Below are positions 52,155 to 62,823 of a stretch of DNA of 64,000 bases, one piece after another. The position numbers and the translations under genes are program-made. Every line of letters begins with the position of its first letter. The stretch's first letter is position 1. Source of the DNA: Isochrysis galbana (Eukaryota > Haptophyta > Isochrysidales > Isochrysidaceae); NCBI GenBank assembly GCA_018136815.1, contig CM030934.1:6902573-6966572 (forward strand). Direction: 5' to 3'. A model generated the notes under the pieces. The model made no database searches. It was not told the origin of the DNA and saw nothing but the letters and a program-made list of their open reading frames with translations.

Positions 52155-53050
52155 CTAAACTATTGTTATAGTTTCAGCGATGGAGCGCGCGCCGACCGCT
52201 CCCACCTCCCAGCCCCCCGCCGCCACGACGCCCCACCGGGGCCGCCCCAAGCCGCCGGAGCCGAAGCGCTCGCAGGCCGCCCCTCTGACCGACAGCGACG
52301 TCGACATGATCCTCCCGCCCTCTCCTCCCCAACATCCACACAAGCAGGGAACAGGCAGAGTCCTGTTCCCTGCAGACCAACAGGGCCAGCCTCTGGCCCT
52401 TCCGCCTGCCTCTGCCGCCGTGCCACCACAACAAGGACTCCCCATGGTGGGTGGCAGCCCTGCTGCCACCCCCATGGAGGCAACTCCTACCTTCAGTGCA
52501 CCCCACGGGGGCGGGCACTTCACTCAACAATCAATCATTGGAGCCTTTACGGCTTCCAACCCCTCAAACAACAATTCACAGAAGTCGTACGCTGAGGCGG
52601 CCGGCCCCAAAGGGAAGCACCCACAAGAAGCGCAGAAAGCACCATCTTTGCCCACCCAACATCCACCGCCGCCCTCGCGCAAGCGAGCGGACCCACAGTC
52701 GGAACCGAGAACCGAAGCCAACCCAAACACACAACACACAATTCGCCTCACGACGATAGGGATAAGCTCACGCTTTGGACGGAAGCCAAGAGGAAAGTAT
52801 CCGCTATTCTCCTCGCGAAGGCGGTGGAGCTCCGCAGACGACGATCGTACGCTCAATCGGAAATAGACGCGGTAGCAGATGCTAGGAAGGCCCAGATGGC
52901 AGCGATTCCCGGAACAGCCCGTCCGGAAACCATAGGTGAACTTAATCGTAAAGTAGGCTCGATAAAAGACGTTCGTTCTCACCTACCCCGTCTCTAGCGG
53001 AAAATATCATAAGCGCGAAGATTCGCGACTGAGCCAACGTAAGCGACGAT
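52155..53050 (+). mobile_element. LINE-like element: 5' end, ORF1 and a pre-RT segment, decayed
   Basis: ATG 52180 opens a 228-codon frame (MERAPTAPTSQPPAATTP) with SYAEAAGPKGKHP, a motif common in ORF1 of LINEs of the I/L1 kind. From about 52740, one frame over, KLTLWTEAKRKVSAILLAKA, VELRRRRSYAQSEID and GELNRKVGSIKDVRSHLPRL resemble the region between endonuclease and reverse transcriptase. The endonuclease is missing, so this is a deleted copy. The 5' context is shared with the copies at 29.9 and 32.5 kb. Confidence 0.7.
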
Positions 53051-53094
53051 TGTCGAGGTCGGGGTTATGAGGAGATGAGGAGAGGAAGCGGATG

Positions 53095-53370
53095 AGGTCG
53101 TGGCAGTCGGGGTCCTCGGCCTGTGCCTCTTTGAGCGCCTGTCATATTCCATACGAGGACAGACTTTTACTTTTAGCCGGTGAGTTATTTTAACTCTCAA
53201 GGTCTCGTTGATGGGTATGTCACCTCTTCTCCTACTTTCTCTTGATGTCATCAAACATTCCATGATTGTCGTCCGTCTTCTGTTATACCTCGGTCGCAGC
53301 TCCCCAGCGAGGTCTGCCCTCGTTGTGCCGACTCCTCTGTCGCATGTCTGTCTTGGCCGTCCGTCCAAGT
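53095..53370 (-). other. Transposon-derived coding scrap shared with 42.15 kb
   Basis: Minus strand encodes INETLRVKITHRLKVKVCPR then MEYDRRSK. The block from THRL to EYDRR is conserved at 42140-42200. Family unknown. Confidence 0.5.
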
Positions 53371-53419
53371 GTGGTTAGGTTTCGCCCCGTTTGGTTCAGT
53401 TTGTGTGTCTCCGTGGACC

Positions 53420-53760
53420 GCCAACTTTTTGAGTCCCCGCGTTGTAGTCCCTCGTGTCTACCTTGGACCTAAGTAAGAAGCTCTCATTCTCATTCTCTCT
53501 CTCTTCTACTAGCTCGTTAGCTAGCCTCGTCCCTACTCTCCGACGCCACGCGTTGCAGTCTTCGGAACCTCAGTCTACCCCTCCGCTCCTAGCGCTCGAT
53601 GGCAGACACTGTCAGACCCGACTCCTACTATGACCTCTCAGGCATCTTTCCGCAAGCAACAAACAACGACTCTTTCACGGCCGCGTCAGCTGCCGGCTCG
53701 ATCGAACGGCCCTCTGCCTACGAGTCTGTAGTCATCGCGTGTTCGACAAGCACAAATTCT
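53420..53760 (+). mobile_element. Retroelement leader and gag start (family F), copy 2
   Basis: Same leader as 49256-49440 inverted, then ATG 53599 opening MADTVRPDSYYDLSGIFPQA and SAAGSIERPSAYESVVIACS. The frame then runs directly into sequence from near the 3' end of Pol, so nearly the whole coding region is deleted. Confidence 0.8.
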
Positions 53761-53769
53761 GCCTTGGCG

Positions 53770-54140
53770 CCTACGACCGCCCGTACTTCACTCGGGTAGA
53801 TGAAGAACCCCTGTCCTAGGATGAGTTCATTGTCGAGTCGCTCCTTGACCGCCGCGGCGAGCCGCCTCGGTGCAAGTAGTATCTCGTCAAGTGGCTTGGC
53901 TACCCTCGTTCTGAAGCTACGTGGGAGCACCGCATCGAGCTCCTCCGTCGCTGCGGTGACCTAGTCGACGCGTTTGATCGACAAACATCTCCTCCTAACC
54001 CCGAGGATTTGTATGAACCTTTTGTTGAGGATTCCGACCCTACTCCGGAGGCCACGTCATCGGTTGATGAGGCTTCCAAAGACGTGGAACCTGCTCTACC
54101 GGATTTAGTCTCGTCAAGGACACGCTCTAAGATCGTATGA
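53770..54140 (+). pseudogene. Ty3/gypsy chromodomain and Pol C-terminus, with in-frame stops
   Basis: DEFIVESLLDRRGE, then stop, then YLVKWLGYPRSEATWE and HRIELLRRCGDLVDAFDR match the chromodomain of the left-end element (about 560-612). Two in-frame stops (near 53817 and 53877). The tail ends LVSSRTRSKIV. A different, diverged family member. Confidence 0.85.
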
Positions 54141-54188
54141 GACGAATTTTAAACAAGGCTGCTACGTTCTACCCGGACTCCAAACAAC

Positions 54189-54774
54189 TCAATTTCCACC
54201 CGATTCCCGCTGTTTCTGCTCGCATGTCGCATGGGATACCTCGGTGGTGGTCCAATGACGCTCCGCGGCGGTGAGGCGGCGACCGTAATACGCAACGACA
54301 TGCTCGTGTCCGTGGTCGTCAACCTGCGACAGGATTCCGCCGATACCCAGGGTACTGGCCGCGTCCGTTTTGACGATGGCGTCGGTCACGCGAGTGGCCA
54401 GAGTCACTAAGTCCTCGCCCTCCGAGCGCGTGGTGCAACGGTCCCATTCCGCGGACGCAGTCTCTTTGGCGAAACCTTTTGCCCCGGCGGCGAATGATTG
54501 GTCGCACTTTGCGATCAGCACGTCGGCATGCAAGCACGGGTTAGCGCAGAGAACCGAGTCCCTAACCGCATCGAGAACATATAGGCCATGATGCGAGGGT
54601 GGCCCTTCTTTGGATCGCGAGCGGCGAGGAGAAGGCCATTGAGAGCGTCCTGCCAGTCCACGCCCGAGGTGAGTGAGCCCTCGAGTGCGCGGATCAGTTG
54701 CATGCGGAATCCATCCCAGGAAGCTGCCGCCTTATTCGGATCGGTAGAGCGTAGGTCGAGATAGCGAATTAAAC
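54189..54774 (-). pseudogene. Ty3/gypsy deletion derivative: gag piece fused to RNase H piece
   Basis: Reading down from about 54770: RSTDPNKAAASWDGFRMQLI, RALEGSLTSGVDWQDALNGL (gag-like), a frame change near 54540, then KCDQSFAAGAKGFAKETASAEW and, without a break, KTDAASTLGIGGILSQ, HVVAYYGRRLTAAERHW (RNase H as in the left-end element). The protease, most of reverse transcriptase and any spacer are missing. It begins just after repeat C copy 2, so leader, gag and RNase H form one deleted element on the minus strand. Confidence 0.8.
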
Positions 54775-54974
54775 CTTTTTGCGAGGCGCCTGGGAGGAAG
54801 AAAGGTGGGGAAACTTCCCTTCTCTTCGAGAGAAAAAGAGAGGGCGCTCCACAACCCTAGATCCTAGGCGTCCACGCGAAGTTTTTGACCGAGAACGAGA
54901 ACGAGAGAATTATAACGATAAATACCGAACGAAGAGAAGAGAGAAGCCTAACGAGCGTCGATTCGCGAATGCGA
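54755..54974 (-). repeat. Dispersed repeat C, copy 2 (leader of the deleted Ty3 element)
   Basis: Reverse complement matches 21793-22020 and 56809-57022. Its 5' edge abuts repeat A copy 4. Confidence 0.85.
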
Positions 54975-54986
54975 CACTCGTGCCCC

Positions 54987-55018
54987 CCCATGGGCGAACT
55001 AAGTATAAACTTAGTTGA
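54987..55018 (+). repeat. Dispersed repeat A, copy 4 (partial)
   Basis: CGTGCCCCCCCATGGGCGAA then CTAAGTATAAACTTAG; only the right third of the unit. Confidence 0.85.
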
Positions 55019-55181
55019 CAAGCAGGGAAAAAAAAGTAGAAGGTCTAAATGCTACATAGGAAAGTCAGGAAACGCGATCCATGAATCCCTAGTTAGAGCG
55101 AACCAAGCGTCACAACAGCAGCAAGCCGGCGTTGCGGAGCACAGCTTGCGATGGAGAGCGTTCCGCACCCGCACCCAATGC

Positions 55182-56291
55182 TCACGCGGCTCTGGACAAC
55201 ATAGCACGTGGCTGCTCGCCGATCACCATATACCCGGCTGGCCATACCGCATCCGCCTTATAGGCGGAGCACGCGGGTGGGAAAGGATAACCGAAGCAAG
55301 CATACTCGCGCCGGAGCAACGCGCAAGCTCGGCATGTGGCCTCTGGGGTCATATTGAATGTCTTGTCCATCTCGATCACTGCCGTCAAGCCCAGCCCTCT
55401 GCGCTGCGCTTCACCCACGTGATAGTCAGATATCCGTGTGGGCAGGCGACTGTACGGCTTGACGCGGCTCAGGAGCTCTCTCCAGTCATCCAGCAGCTGC
55501 TCGCCACGGAGGATATGCAACTTCACGGGGACTCGAAGGACGGCTGGCGTGCGGAGCAGCAACGGCGGCTCAGCGTGTTGCGGCATGCAGCCGCTTGTGT
55601 AGTCCATATGTGAGAAGCGCTGGTGGAACACGTCTTCAAGGAAGGTAAGAAAGCGCGCTGGCTCGTCGCCATGCGGCATTCCGTAGTAGCGGCTGCTTGG
55701 CGTGCGGCGCCGAACCACGGCGCGGGCGTCGACCTCACCGTAGGCGCTTCGAGCGCGCTCGAGTGGCTCGCGCGCTGAGGTCACAAACGTGTAGCCCTCC
55801 AGCTGTTCGCAGCGTGAGGTCAGGTTAAGGTCGGGAAATTGCCGCCGGAGCAGCGCGATCAGCATTGTGGACGCCGCCTTGGCAGTCTTCACGTAGGCGA
55901 GGCGCGCCTTTGCTGAAGAATAGCACTGGAGCGACGTCATCGGGTTGCGGGTCTGGCTGTCGGTACCGCGAGGCAGCAAGGGGATGAAATTCAATGCCGA
56001 GGCACCGGCCCTCACCTCCGGCACGCAGCTGATCTGGCGAGGCAGGCTCGGCGGAGCATCACACGGCCCTCCTTGCGGATCCCCCTGAACCTGTGAAGCG
56101 ATGGGAGGCTCGCATGAATCTTGCACCTTGCAGCGTTGGCATGGTGGGCGGCGCCTACTCGATCTAATCGATCCGTTCTCTGTCGATGATGGCGTGGGCG
56201 CGCCGCCTCCCGCTGGGCGGCGGCGGCGTCGACCGGCGGGGCAACGGTGGCCTCTCTCGCGTCGCCCATCGCGCGCCGACCGACCGACCAA
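55182..56291 (-). CDS. Sulfotransferase family protein (carbohydrate sulfotransferase-like)
   Basis: 369 aa from ATG 56291; the true start may be later (for example the Met at residue 118), since residues 1-110 are Arg/Pro/Gly-rich and without a domain. The 5'-phosphosulfate loop is at about 133-144 (YVKTAKAASTML) and the 3'-phosphate motif at 173-187 (AREPLERARSAYGEV), as in heparan/chondroitin-type sulfotransferases that move sulfate from PAPS to sugars. Later blocks (FLTFLEDVFHQRFSHMDYTS, LHILRGEQLLDDWRELL) fit the family's C-terminal half. Such enzymes are usually Golgi type II membrane proteins, but no transmembrane helix is seen in this reading, so an upstream exon may be missing. Marine algae make many sulfated polysaccharides; the acceptor here is unknown. 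Confidence 0.8.
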   Translation of the reverse strand: MVGRSARDGRRERGHRCPAGRRRRRPAGGGAPTPSSTENGSIRSSRRRPPCQRCKVQDSCEPPIASQVQGDPQGGPCDAPPSLPRQISCVPEVRAGASALNFIPLLPRGTDSQTRNPMTSLQCYSSAKARLAYVKTAKAASTMLIALLRRQFPDLNLTSRCEQLEGYTFVTSAREPLERARSAYGEVDARAVVRRRTPSSRYYGMPHGDEPARFLTFLEDVFHQRFSHMDYTSGCMPQHAEPPLLLRTPAVLRVPVKLHILRGEQLLDDWRELLSRVKPYSRLPTRISDYHVGEAQRRGLGLTAVIEMDKTFNMTPEATCRACALLRREYACFGYPFPPACSAYKADAVWPAGYMVIGEQPRAMLSRAA

Positions 56292-56808
56292 CCGTCGGCC
56301 GGTACGATAAGAATCCCTACGTTCACACTACTCTAGAGTACTCCGAGTAGGGTAGAGTGCTTCATCTTGTGTCTAGGTTCATGTGCGTCCGCGCTGCCCT
56401 TCTGCCCTTCAACATCAACACTAGAGGCCACTAGAGGTCGGGCTTAGCTCTAAGCTCCCTATACCTATGCTGGGGTGCCACCCGGATACAAGAGGGAGAG
56501 CCCTAAATTTAGCTTGTAGGAATCCTTTGTCCTTTGATCTGTTTTGTTGGTTTTCACCTGTGTTCACGCATTCCGACGCTCAGAACTTCTTCTCTCTTCT
56601 CTCCGGACTTGCTTTCCCTCCCACCTTATACTTATACCTTATTTAGACCCGTTTCTACGCGGTGCGTGAAAGATTTTTGCAGGCACCGTACACCCACCCA
56701 AATAGAATGGGATCGTCCACGGACACGTCGTCATGCGGCGCCTCGTCATCGACTGAGGAGACGGGTGCGTCTACCGCACATTTTTCGTCCTTTCAAGCGC
56801 TTTCTCCT
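56292..56808. other. Probable LTR/leader of a retroelement
   Basis: CT-rich; an ATG at 56707 opens MGSSTDTSSCGASSSTEETG and runs into repeat C copy 3, suggesting a gag start. Confidence 0.4.
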
Positions 56809-57022
56809 GTCGCATTCGCGAATCGACGCTCGTTACATAGGCTTCGCTCTTCTCTTCGTCGTTCGGCATTTATCGTTATAATTCTCTGCTTTCTCTCGTT
56901 CTCGCGGTCAAAAGCTTCGCGTGGGCGCATGGGATCTTGGGTTGTGGAGCGCTCTCTCTCTTTCTCTCGAAGATATGGGAAGTTTCCCCCGCCCCACCTT
57001 TCTCCCTCCCAGGCGCCTCGCA
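56809..57022 (+). repeat. Dispersed repeat C, copy 3
   Basis: Same unit as 21793-21993, about 85-90 percent alike by eye. Confidence 0.85.
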
Positions 57023-57514
57023 ACTAACTTCACAACCGTTCGTCTTTCACCTCGTGCTTCACGTGTTTCGCCCCTCCGACCTTCGAGCTCGCCGTCCCTC
57101 GGACGGCTGAGCAAAGCCTTCTTGTTATCGTTTCAACCTGGGGATGCTACCCTAGGTTGCGATCCCGTCGTTCCCGAAGTTCGCGTTTTCGTTTCAGTCG
57201 TACAATCGATCCGGAGTCACCCTCATCTGCTCATATGTGGTGGGGACGATTCGACTCTGGGAGTCCCGTTCTCTCTCGCTGTTCGTTCGATACCTCTCTC
57301 GTCGCTCTCGTCATCCTCAAGTCATTCGTTCAATGCTCTCGATTCCGAGCGCTCAATGCTAATTCTTGCCTTGAGCTCCGTCGCTGCCGATCCGTCTGCT
57401 GTCGCCAGTCAAATCTTGGATGGACTGGCCGATTCGTTCCCTCGAAACTCGAAACTCGCCGTTAAGCTGCCTTGGCCGTGCCAGCGAGGTTACCCCCTCC
57501 GGATGGACGGTGGC
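57023..57514 (+). other. Retroelement-like open region, not identified
   Basis: A plus-strand frame from 56921 to 57562 is open through repeat C and has moderately protein-like sequence (ILALSSVAADPSAVASQILD), but it is continuous with repeat DNA and has no known domain. Confidence 0.3.
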
Positions 57515-58035
57515 CTACACCCTCGCTGTTCGCCGTTGGCTCGCGAGGAACGCTTTAGTTAGCGCCCTGACACTTATTTCTTCTAGCGTTTTATGCGTGC
57601 CTTTAAGCGTGTATTCTTGAGGTATCGGGTATGCCGTTTCAGCTGGCCCATCGTACGCTCTTCCCCACTTCAGCGGAGTGTATAGCTCGTCGGGCAATAA
57701 CTGCGGGCTGATCCGCTCGTAGATATGGGGTTCTCCCATAACGTTGAGCTTGACTTCGTGGTAGTCGCCCCTCCGGCGCAAATAGTATGTATGCTCTTTG
57801 TCCACGAGAATGTCTCCTAGATCGTGTGCGTCCGGATCTTCTTGAGGGGCTAACTCATGCTCCTCCGGAGCAGGGGGTGGGGACACCTCTTGCTCTCTTG
57901 CTTTCTAAGAAGGTCTATATACTCATAAGTGGCATTTCCTAGTCTTGATCTAGACCATTCGGATATCTTTTCCCACGACTTGAGAAAGGGGCCTACCGAT
58001 ATGTGATGGGCACGAGACAGAAGACATGGGCGCAC
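57515..58035 (-). pseudogene. Unidentified coding remnant, two frames
   Basis: Minus strand: WSRSRLGNATYEYIDLLRKQ in one frame to about 57900, then EEHELAPQEDPDAHDLGDIL and YYLRRRGDYHEVKLNVMGEP in the next, ending at 57515. The two join naturally across one frame change, so this is likely a decayed gene, probably from a mobile element given its neighbours. Family not recognised. Confidence 0.4.
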
Positions 58036-58839
58036 TCTCGGCCATCACGGGGCACTGCAGCACGGGGGCGAAGACGGGGAGCAAGCGGAGGGGGCACAAG
58101 GGGCGCTCGAGCGATGGCGCAGAGTGTACTCGGGACACCGGAGGAAAACGTCACGCGCGGGGGAAAGAGAGACCGCGCGGGAAAGATATAGACAAAAGGG
58201 GGCCGGAAACTCAAGGAAGCACTCGGGGAAAGACGGGAAAGGGAAGGGGGGGAGAGGGCTTCCGCGGGGGGGAGCCGGGGAGACAGATGGACTGACTCGG
58301 GGCGATGCGGGGAAGAGAGGAACCGGGGCGCAGCGACGGCGACGGAGAGGGAGTCGCGCGGGAAAACCTAAAAAGGGAACATACGAGGAGGAAGTGTACA
58401 GGGCCCCCCCTTACCCGCAACAGGAAGAATTTCTACCTAGTCACTAGTCAGTGTATGTGAGTGATAAAGGTAGCGCGGACCCTAGATGGGAAATACGGTG
58501 CTGGGGCCTGCAAATACAACCAAATACATTTGTATTTGGCCTCCGCCTCCGGCCAAACACCAAATACATTTCAAATACATTCGAGGCCTACAACTACAAC
58601 CCAGGACACGCTTCAAATACAGCCAAATGCATATGAATTTGGCCTCTGGCCAAATACGGTGAATACGTATTTCCAATCTAGGGCGCGGACACACAGCACG
58701 GTGTAAAGTACACACAGCAGCAGAAACCAGTCCTCGAGTAGATAGCTCTAGTCCAGTATACGCCTACGCGGTGTCGTGTAGGAGGGAAAGGTAGCTAGGA
58801 ATATACTGAGTAAAAGAAGCGGTATGGAGAAGTAATCAG
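58036..58839. other. Intergenic with AAATAC-rich short repeats
   Basis: GA-rich at 58.05-58.4 kb. CCAAATACA or CAAATACAT steps recur at 58510-58670 (six or more), partly as inverted repeats (CAAATACATTTGTATTTGG). No gene. Confidence 0.5.
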
Positions 58840-59874
58840 ATGTGCGACGTCTCCTCCGCCCCGTCGGCTCTGCCGGCGGAGGAGGCGGAGCTCGAGGTGG
58901 AGGAGTCGGAGCTCGAGGTGCCCGACGCGCTGTGCAGTTGGCTCGACGAGTTCTGTGTGGTGGAAGACGGGTCGCCGCCTCGTCGCTTCAGTACGCCTGA
59001 GCTGCCTCAGCCCTGCGCGCGGGAAGCCACCCTGCCTTTTGAGGTCTTCGCGGACGGAGAGGGGTGGGTCCGCTCCGCGGCAAGAAGCTTGGACGAGAAC
59101 GGGTTCTGTGTGCTACGAGTGGCGGATCGGAGTCGGCCGCTTGTTCCGGACGCGCGGGGGGACGCATGCCAACGATACGTACAAAGACGGCTTACCTCAC
59201 TCATGAGGGCTGTGCGAGAGCGCGGTGTCGACCCAAAGATGGACCGCTTCACGTACAGCGAGCTCTGCGCACGCACGCTCAGGGGTCGCAGGCCCGACAT
59301 GAGGCTGCCTCACCAGCCGCACGATCACAGCAATAATCCTCCTGAATGGGCGTCGCTGCTCGCAAGTGTCGACTATTGGGTACGGCCAGTGCTGGAGACG
59401 TCCACTCTGTGCACTGCGGGGCCAGAAGGGATTCAAGTTGACTCGGCAGGCTGCGTGACGGCGCTTCCGGGAGCACCAGAGCAGCACTTTCATCCAGATG
59501 GAACGGTGAAAGGGCTAGTGAATGTTTTCGTCCCTCTTATCAGGGTTGACGCAGCGAATGGCCCGACGGAGCTTCGACTGGGCACTCATGAAGCCAAGGG
59601 CGATGAAAGGGCCTCAAATGGCGCGTGGGATGTCGACCACGGCGACACCTTAGCCGCAGCTCCCAATCTTGAGCCGGGCGAGCTTTTGCTCTTTGATTAT
59701 AGAGTGATGCACCGTGGGCGTGCAAATGCCACAGCCGAGTCGCGACCGGTGGTTTATGTAGTGTACGCGGCTAGGCCCGGCATTAGCGACGCGCACAACT
59801 TCCCTAATGATGAATGGTTGTATGAGTCGTCTAAAGTGGAGTTGTTTGGGCGAGCACAACCTGTAGCTTCATGA
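58840..59874 (+). CDS. Phytanoyl-CoA dioxygenase (PhyH) family protein
   Basis: 344 aa from ATG 58840. The N-terminal 60 residues are Glu-rich and unlike the family. The Fe(II) ligands are H218-P-D220 (EQHFHPDGT) and H291 (YRVMHRGRAN), with R302 (SRPVVYVVY) as probable 2-oxoglutarate ligand. GPTELRLGTH and PGELLLFDYRVMHRG are the standard PhyH beta-strand blocks. These enzymes hydroxylate diverse small molecules with O2 and 2-oxoglutarate; many algal paralogues exist and substrate cannot be inferred. No peroxisomal signal at the C-terminus (ends QPVAS). Intron-free. Flanked by transposon remnants on both sides. Confidence 0.88.
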   Translation: MCDVSSAPSALPAEEAELEVEESELEVPDALCSWLDEFCVVEDGSPPRRFSTPELPQPCAREATLPFEVFADGEGWVRSAARSLDENGFCVLRVADRSRPLVPDARGDACQRYVQRRLTSLMRAVRERGVDPKMDRFTYSELCARTLRGRRPDMRLPHQPHDHSNNPPEWASLLASVDYWVRPVLETSTLCTAGPEGIQVDSAGCVTALPGAPEQHFHPDGTVKGLVNVFVPLIRVDAANGPTELRLGTHEAKGDERASNGAWDVDHGDTLAAAPNLEPGELLLFDYRVMHRGRANATAESRPVVYVVYAARPGISDAHNFPNDEWLYESSKVELFGRAQPVAS

Positions 59875-60299
59875 GCATTATGATTCCAGAATTCACGTGT
59901 GAGGATCTATTTACGCGACGCGGAAGTATGCATCCATCGCTACAGGTCCAGGTGTGCCTTGCGTCCGGTTGTTGGTTGTAGGGTTCTCTTCTTTTGTCGA
60001 TTGCGGTTCTTACAGCAACTCGTGCGCACTCCGGTATGGAATTTTCTTGCTTACCAACTTACTTTATTCGGGAGGCGCCTCGTGCCCTCCCCATCAGCCC
60101 CCCCGCCCCCCCCCCCCCATCTTGAAAGTTTTGGCTACTCCCACTCCCAGATGGTACAATAGGCTTCTAATAGGTTCTAGTAGTATTAAGGATGAAGAGG
60201 TCAAGAAGCCTTCCAGACCTGTTACCTGATAATAGGTAATAGGCAACAAAGAGGTGTACGAACGAAAATAAAATTGAGAAATGAACGCTTCATAGAAAT
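59875..60299. other. Intergenic, no gene seen
   Basis: C-run near 60105-60119, then AT-rich sequence. Confidence 0.5.
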
Positions 60300-61545
60300 T
60301 AAAAATTTGGATTTAGGTGCGGCGGGAGCTTTATTCATAGATTCGCACTAGCTAGCAGCTCCCTATCCGGGTGAGTCAAGATGCCTTATAGGATAATATT
60401 AAATTCTCCTAAGGCACGCGCACAGCCTAACAATGGGATGGGTGGGTAGGGAGAGCGAAGTCCGGAGAGAGAAGTCCAGAGCTTCGACGCAGTGTGAACG
60501 GGGGTTACTGTGAAACACCACATTCGCACTAGCTAGCAGCTCCCTTCCTATCCGGGTGAGTCAAGATAGGCCGCGGGTCCGCGCGCGGAACGCCCGCGAC
60601 GAAGAAGGCAAAATCGTCCAGCCAGGGCAACGTGCGGGTCCCCGCCGCCGCGGCCGAGGCGGCGCTGGAGCGGAGGTGCGCGCGCACCACGCCCGGATGG
60701 CGGAAGTGAGCAATCACCGGCTTCATGAATGTGGTGAAGACCCAAGGTGAGAGGGTCCATCCGAAGTTGAGAGCGGCCGTCGAGAAGTACTCGGTGCCGC
60801 GATTGGTCTGGACGGCGAATGTAAAATACGGAACGTCCGTCGTCCGAATGGAGAGGTGGTGGTAGGCGTCCGTGAGGTCGATGGAGAACATGAAGTCGAA
60901 CGGTTCTTGGTGAGCCTACGGAGGCGTGCGAGGGACTCGATGGTGCACGAGCGTTTGACGCAGAAGTGGTTGAGGTGCCTCAGGTCGATGACCAGCCGCA
61001 TTTTGCCGTTGTGTTTCACTATAAAAGCGCGGGAGACGTAGTCGAAGGACGCCGCCGGAACCCACGCTCCCGTGCTCAAGCAGCGGTCTCTCTCTCCGGA
61101 GAGCCACGCTCGCTCTTCGGCCGTGAAGGAGGTCACGCCGTGGTACGTGAAAGGGCGGGGGCGGTCCTCGGGCCCACGGGATAGCCACGCCATTGGCGAT
61201 CCAATCGAGTACCCTTCGCGAAGCTCCTATGCGCCTCCAGGCCGCGATGCACTTGCGCACTCGAAAAGAGTGCGAGCCGGGAGGAGGCCGGGGGGGCTGT
61301 GCGGGCGGTCGCTCGCCCCGCCCGCCCCCGGGAGACGGGGCTGCGGGCCGCCTAGGACCGCGCGGGTTTCCCGGCGCCCTTGCCCGCCGGTCTGCCCCCG
61401 GCGGCGTCGGCGCTCGGAGTCGAATCGCCCGAAATTTGCTCCCATGACCTGATCGGTAGCGATGCTGCCGACGAGCCGGCGTCGCACGTCGTTCACAACG
61501 TATGCTGCAGGAGATCGAGTCGCAGTTCACAACTCTCATCAAGAT
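60300..61545 (-). mobile_element. DIRS-like or related YR-type retroelement remnant
   Basis: Holds the reverse transcriptase pseudogene below and, at its downstream end, TTAGGCTGTGCGCGTGCCTT-type sequence shared with 49.69-49.76 kb. A segment of about 40 bp (GCACTAGCTAGCAGCTCCC and TATCCGGGTGAGTCAAGAT) is present twice, at 60345-60381 and 60525-60567. Confidence 0.6.
60529..61542 (-). pseudogene. Reverse transcriptase pseudogene (DIRS-like) with frameshifts
   Basis: Read down the minus strand: RKCIAAWRRIGASRRVLDWI and ANGVAIPW in one frame, a change near 61185, then RAFIVKHNGKMRLVIDLRHL, a change near 60900 (one base appears lost before PFDF), then MFSIDLTDAYHHLSI, EYFSTAALNFGWTLSPWVFT and the catalytic LPWLDDFAFFV. 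VIDLRHLN, FSIDLTDAYHH and LDDF in this order are the RT pattern of DIRS/PAT-type retrotransposons. RNase H and tyrosine recombinase are not found downstream, so the element is truncated as well as frameshifted. Confidence 0.8.
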
Positions 61546-62820
61546 AATACGTGTCGGGGGTATTTATTGATGCTGAGTAATCTAAGCCTTACAAAACATA
61601 TACAAGAAGAACTGCTCACAAACCCTTTGGGCCAGAATATTTGATGGGCAAAGCGTTCCCCTTTGAGACAGACAACATACAAGCGCGCGGAGACGAGCAC
61701 ACAACACACGCAAGCATTCAGACTGCACGTGCGCGCATTGCAGTGGACTGCCTGCGCATCGCCCTGGCCAGCGCGCAGGCAGTCCATATGTGTCTAGTCA
61801 TAATCACTCCCTGATCGGGCGTGCAGACACAGACAGCCTGCCAAAATTGCTGGCTCGCGCTCGTGCGCTGCGCCGTTGCCGCTGCAGCTCAGCAGGCCTA
61901 GCCGCCAACACCAGCAGCTACTCGCCCGCCACTGTGGCGATCGGAACGTGCCGACCCACAAACAAAAGCAACTAGGCCTGTCAGTTCCCCTTCCCACTGC
62001 CTAGATGCTCGCCCATCTGCTCCTGAAAGGTGAAGCACCTTTCGCGGCGCGCGCATGCAGCGCCGCCCAGGTGACACAAATTGTGACCTAGCTCGCGCTG
62101 CGCGTCGAGCTGGGGGCTAGGGCCAAGATATGATGGGTGAGGGGTATGGAGACGCCCTCCCATACCGCTACAGCCGCCAACGAGGTGGTCTGAGAGGCAT
62201 GGGAGGGGACGGCGCGGCGCGGCGACGGCGTGCAGCACCTCCGAAGGTGCTTCGCCTCTTAAGAGATAAATAAGTAGTAGTATAACAATATCAAGCCCTC
62301 GCCCTCGAAACGCGATTACGATTGCCGAAGGCCGCAGAAAGTCAACCTAGCAAGTCCAACCAAGAGTCAAGAGTCAATCAAACAAGAGTTCACTCGACCA
62401 TCGAACAAGCACGAACGAGCGCCGTCCATGGATGTGGATGGACGGTGGATGGTGAATGGTGGTGGTGGTGGACGGATGGCGGACGGGATGAACACCTACT
62501 TTCATTCATTGTGACTGCCTTTTGATGTCCCCTCATGCCCATGCCCGCCGCCGTCTTTCATACTGCTGGAGCGTCCTTCGTCCTTCGCGATGGCTCTATT
62601 TCGAAGAAGGTTCCGAACTGCGAACTGCCGACTCTTAGGTGATCAAAATCACCACGATGGACGATGGATGATTGAAACGACGGATGGCTGATGACTGGCG
62701 CCGGCGCCGGCTTGCGTGCCGTCTTCCACCACACGACGCGCAGAAGGGACACAACCGACGAAACGCGTGGGTGTCGGGAAAGCAAAAAGTCGGCATTTCG
62801 CGATCTCTCGATCGATCGAC
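61546..62820. other. Intergenic, no gene seen
   Basis: Contains hairpin repeat E copy 2 (61743-61795) and imperfect GGATGG repeats at 62430-62480. Otherwise unassigned. Confidence 0.45.
61743..61795. repeat. Short hairpin repeat E, copy 2
   Basis: GTGGACTGCCTGCGC pairs with GCGCGCAGGCAGTCCAT; shares the right arm with 36340-36360. Confidence 0.65.
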
Positions 62821-62823
62821 GAG

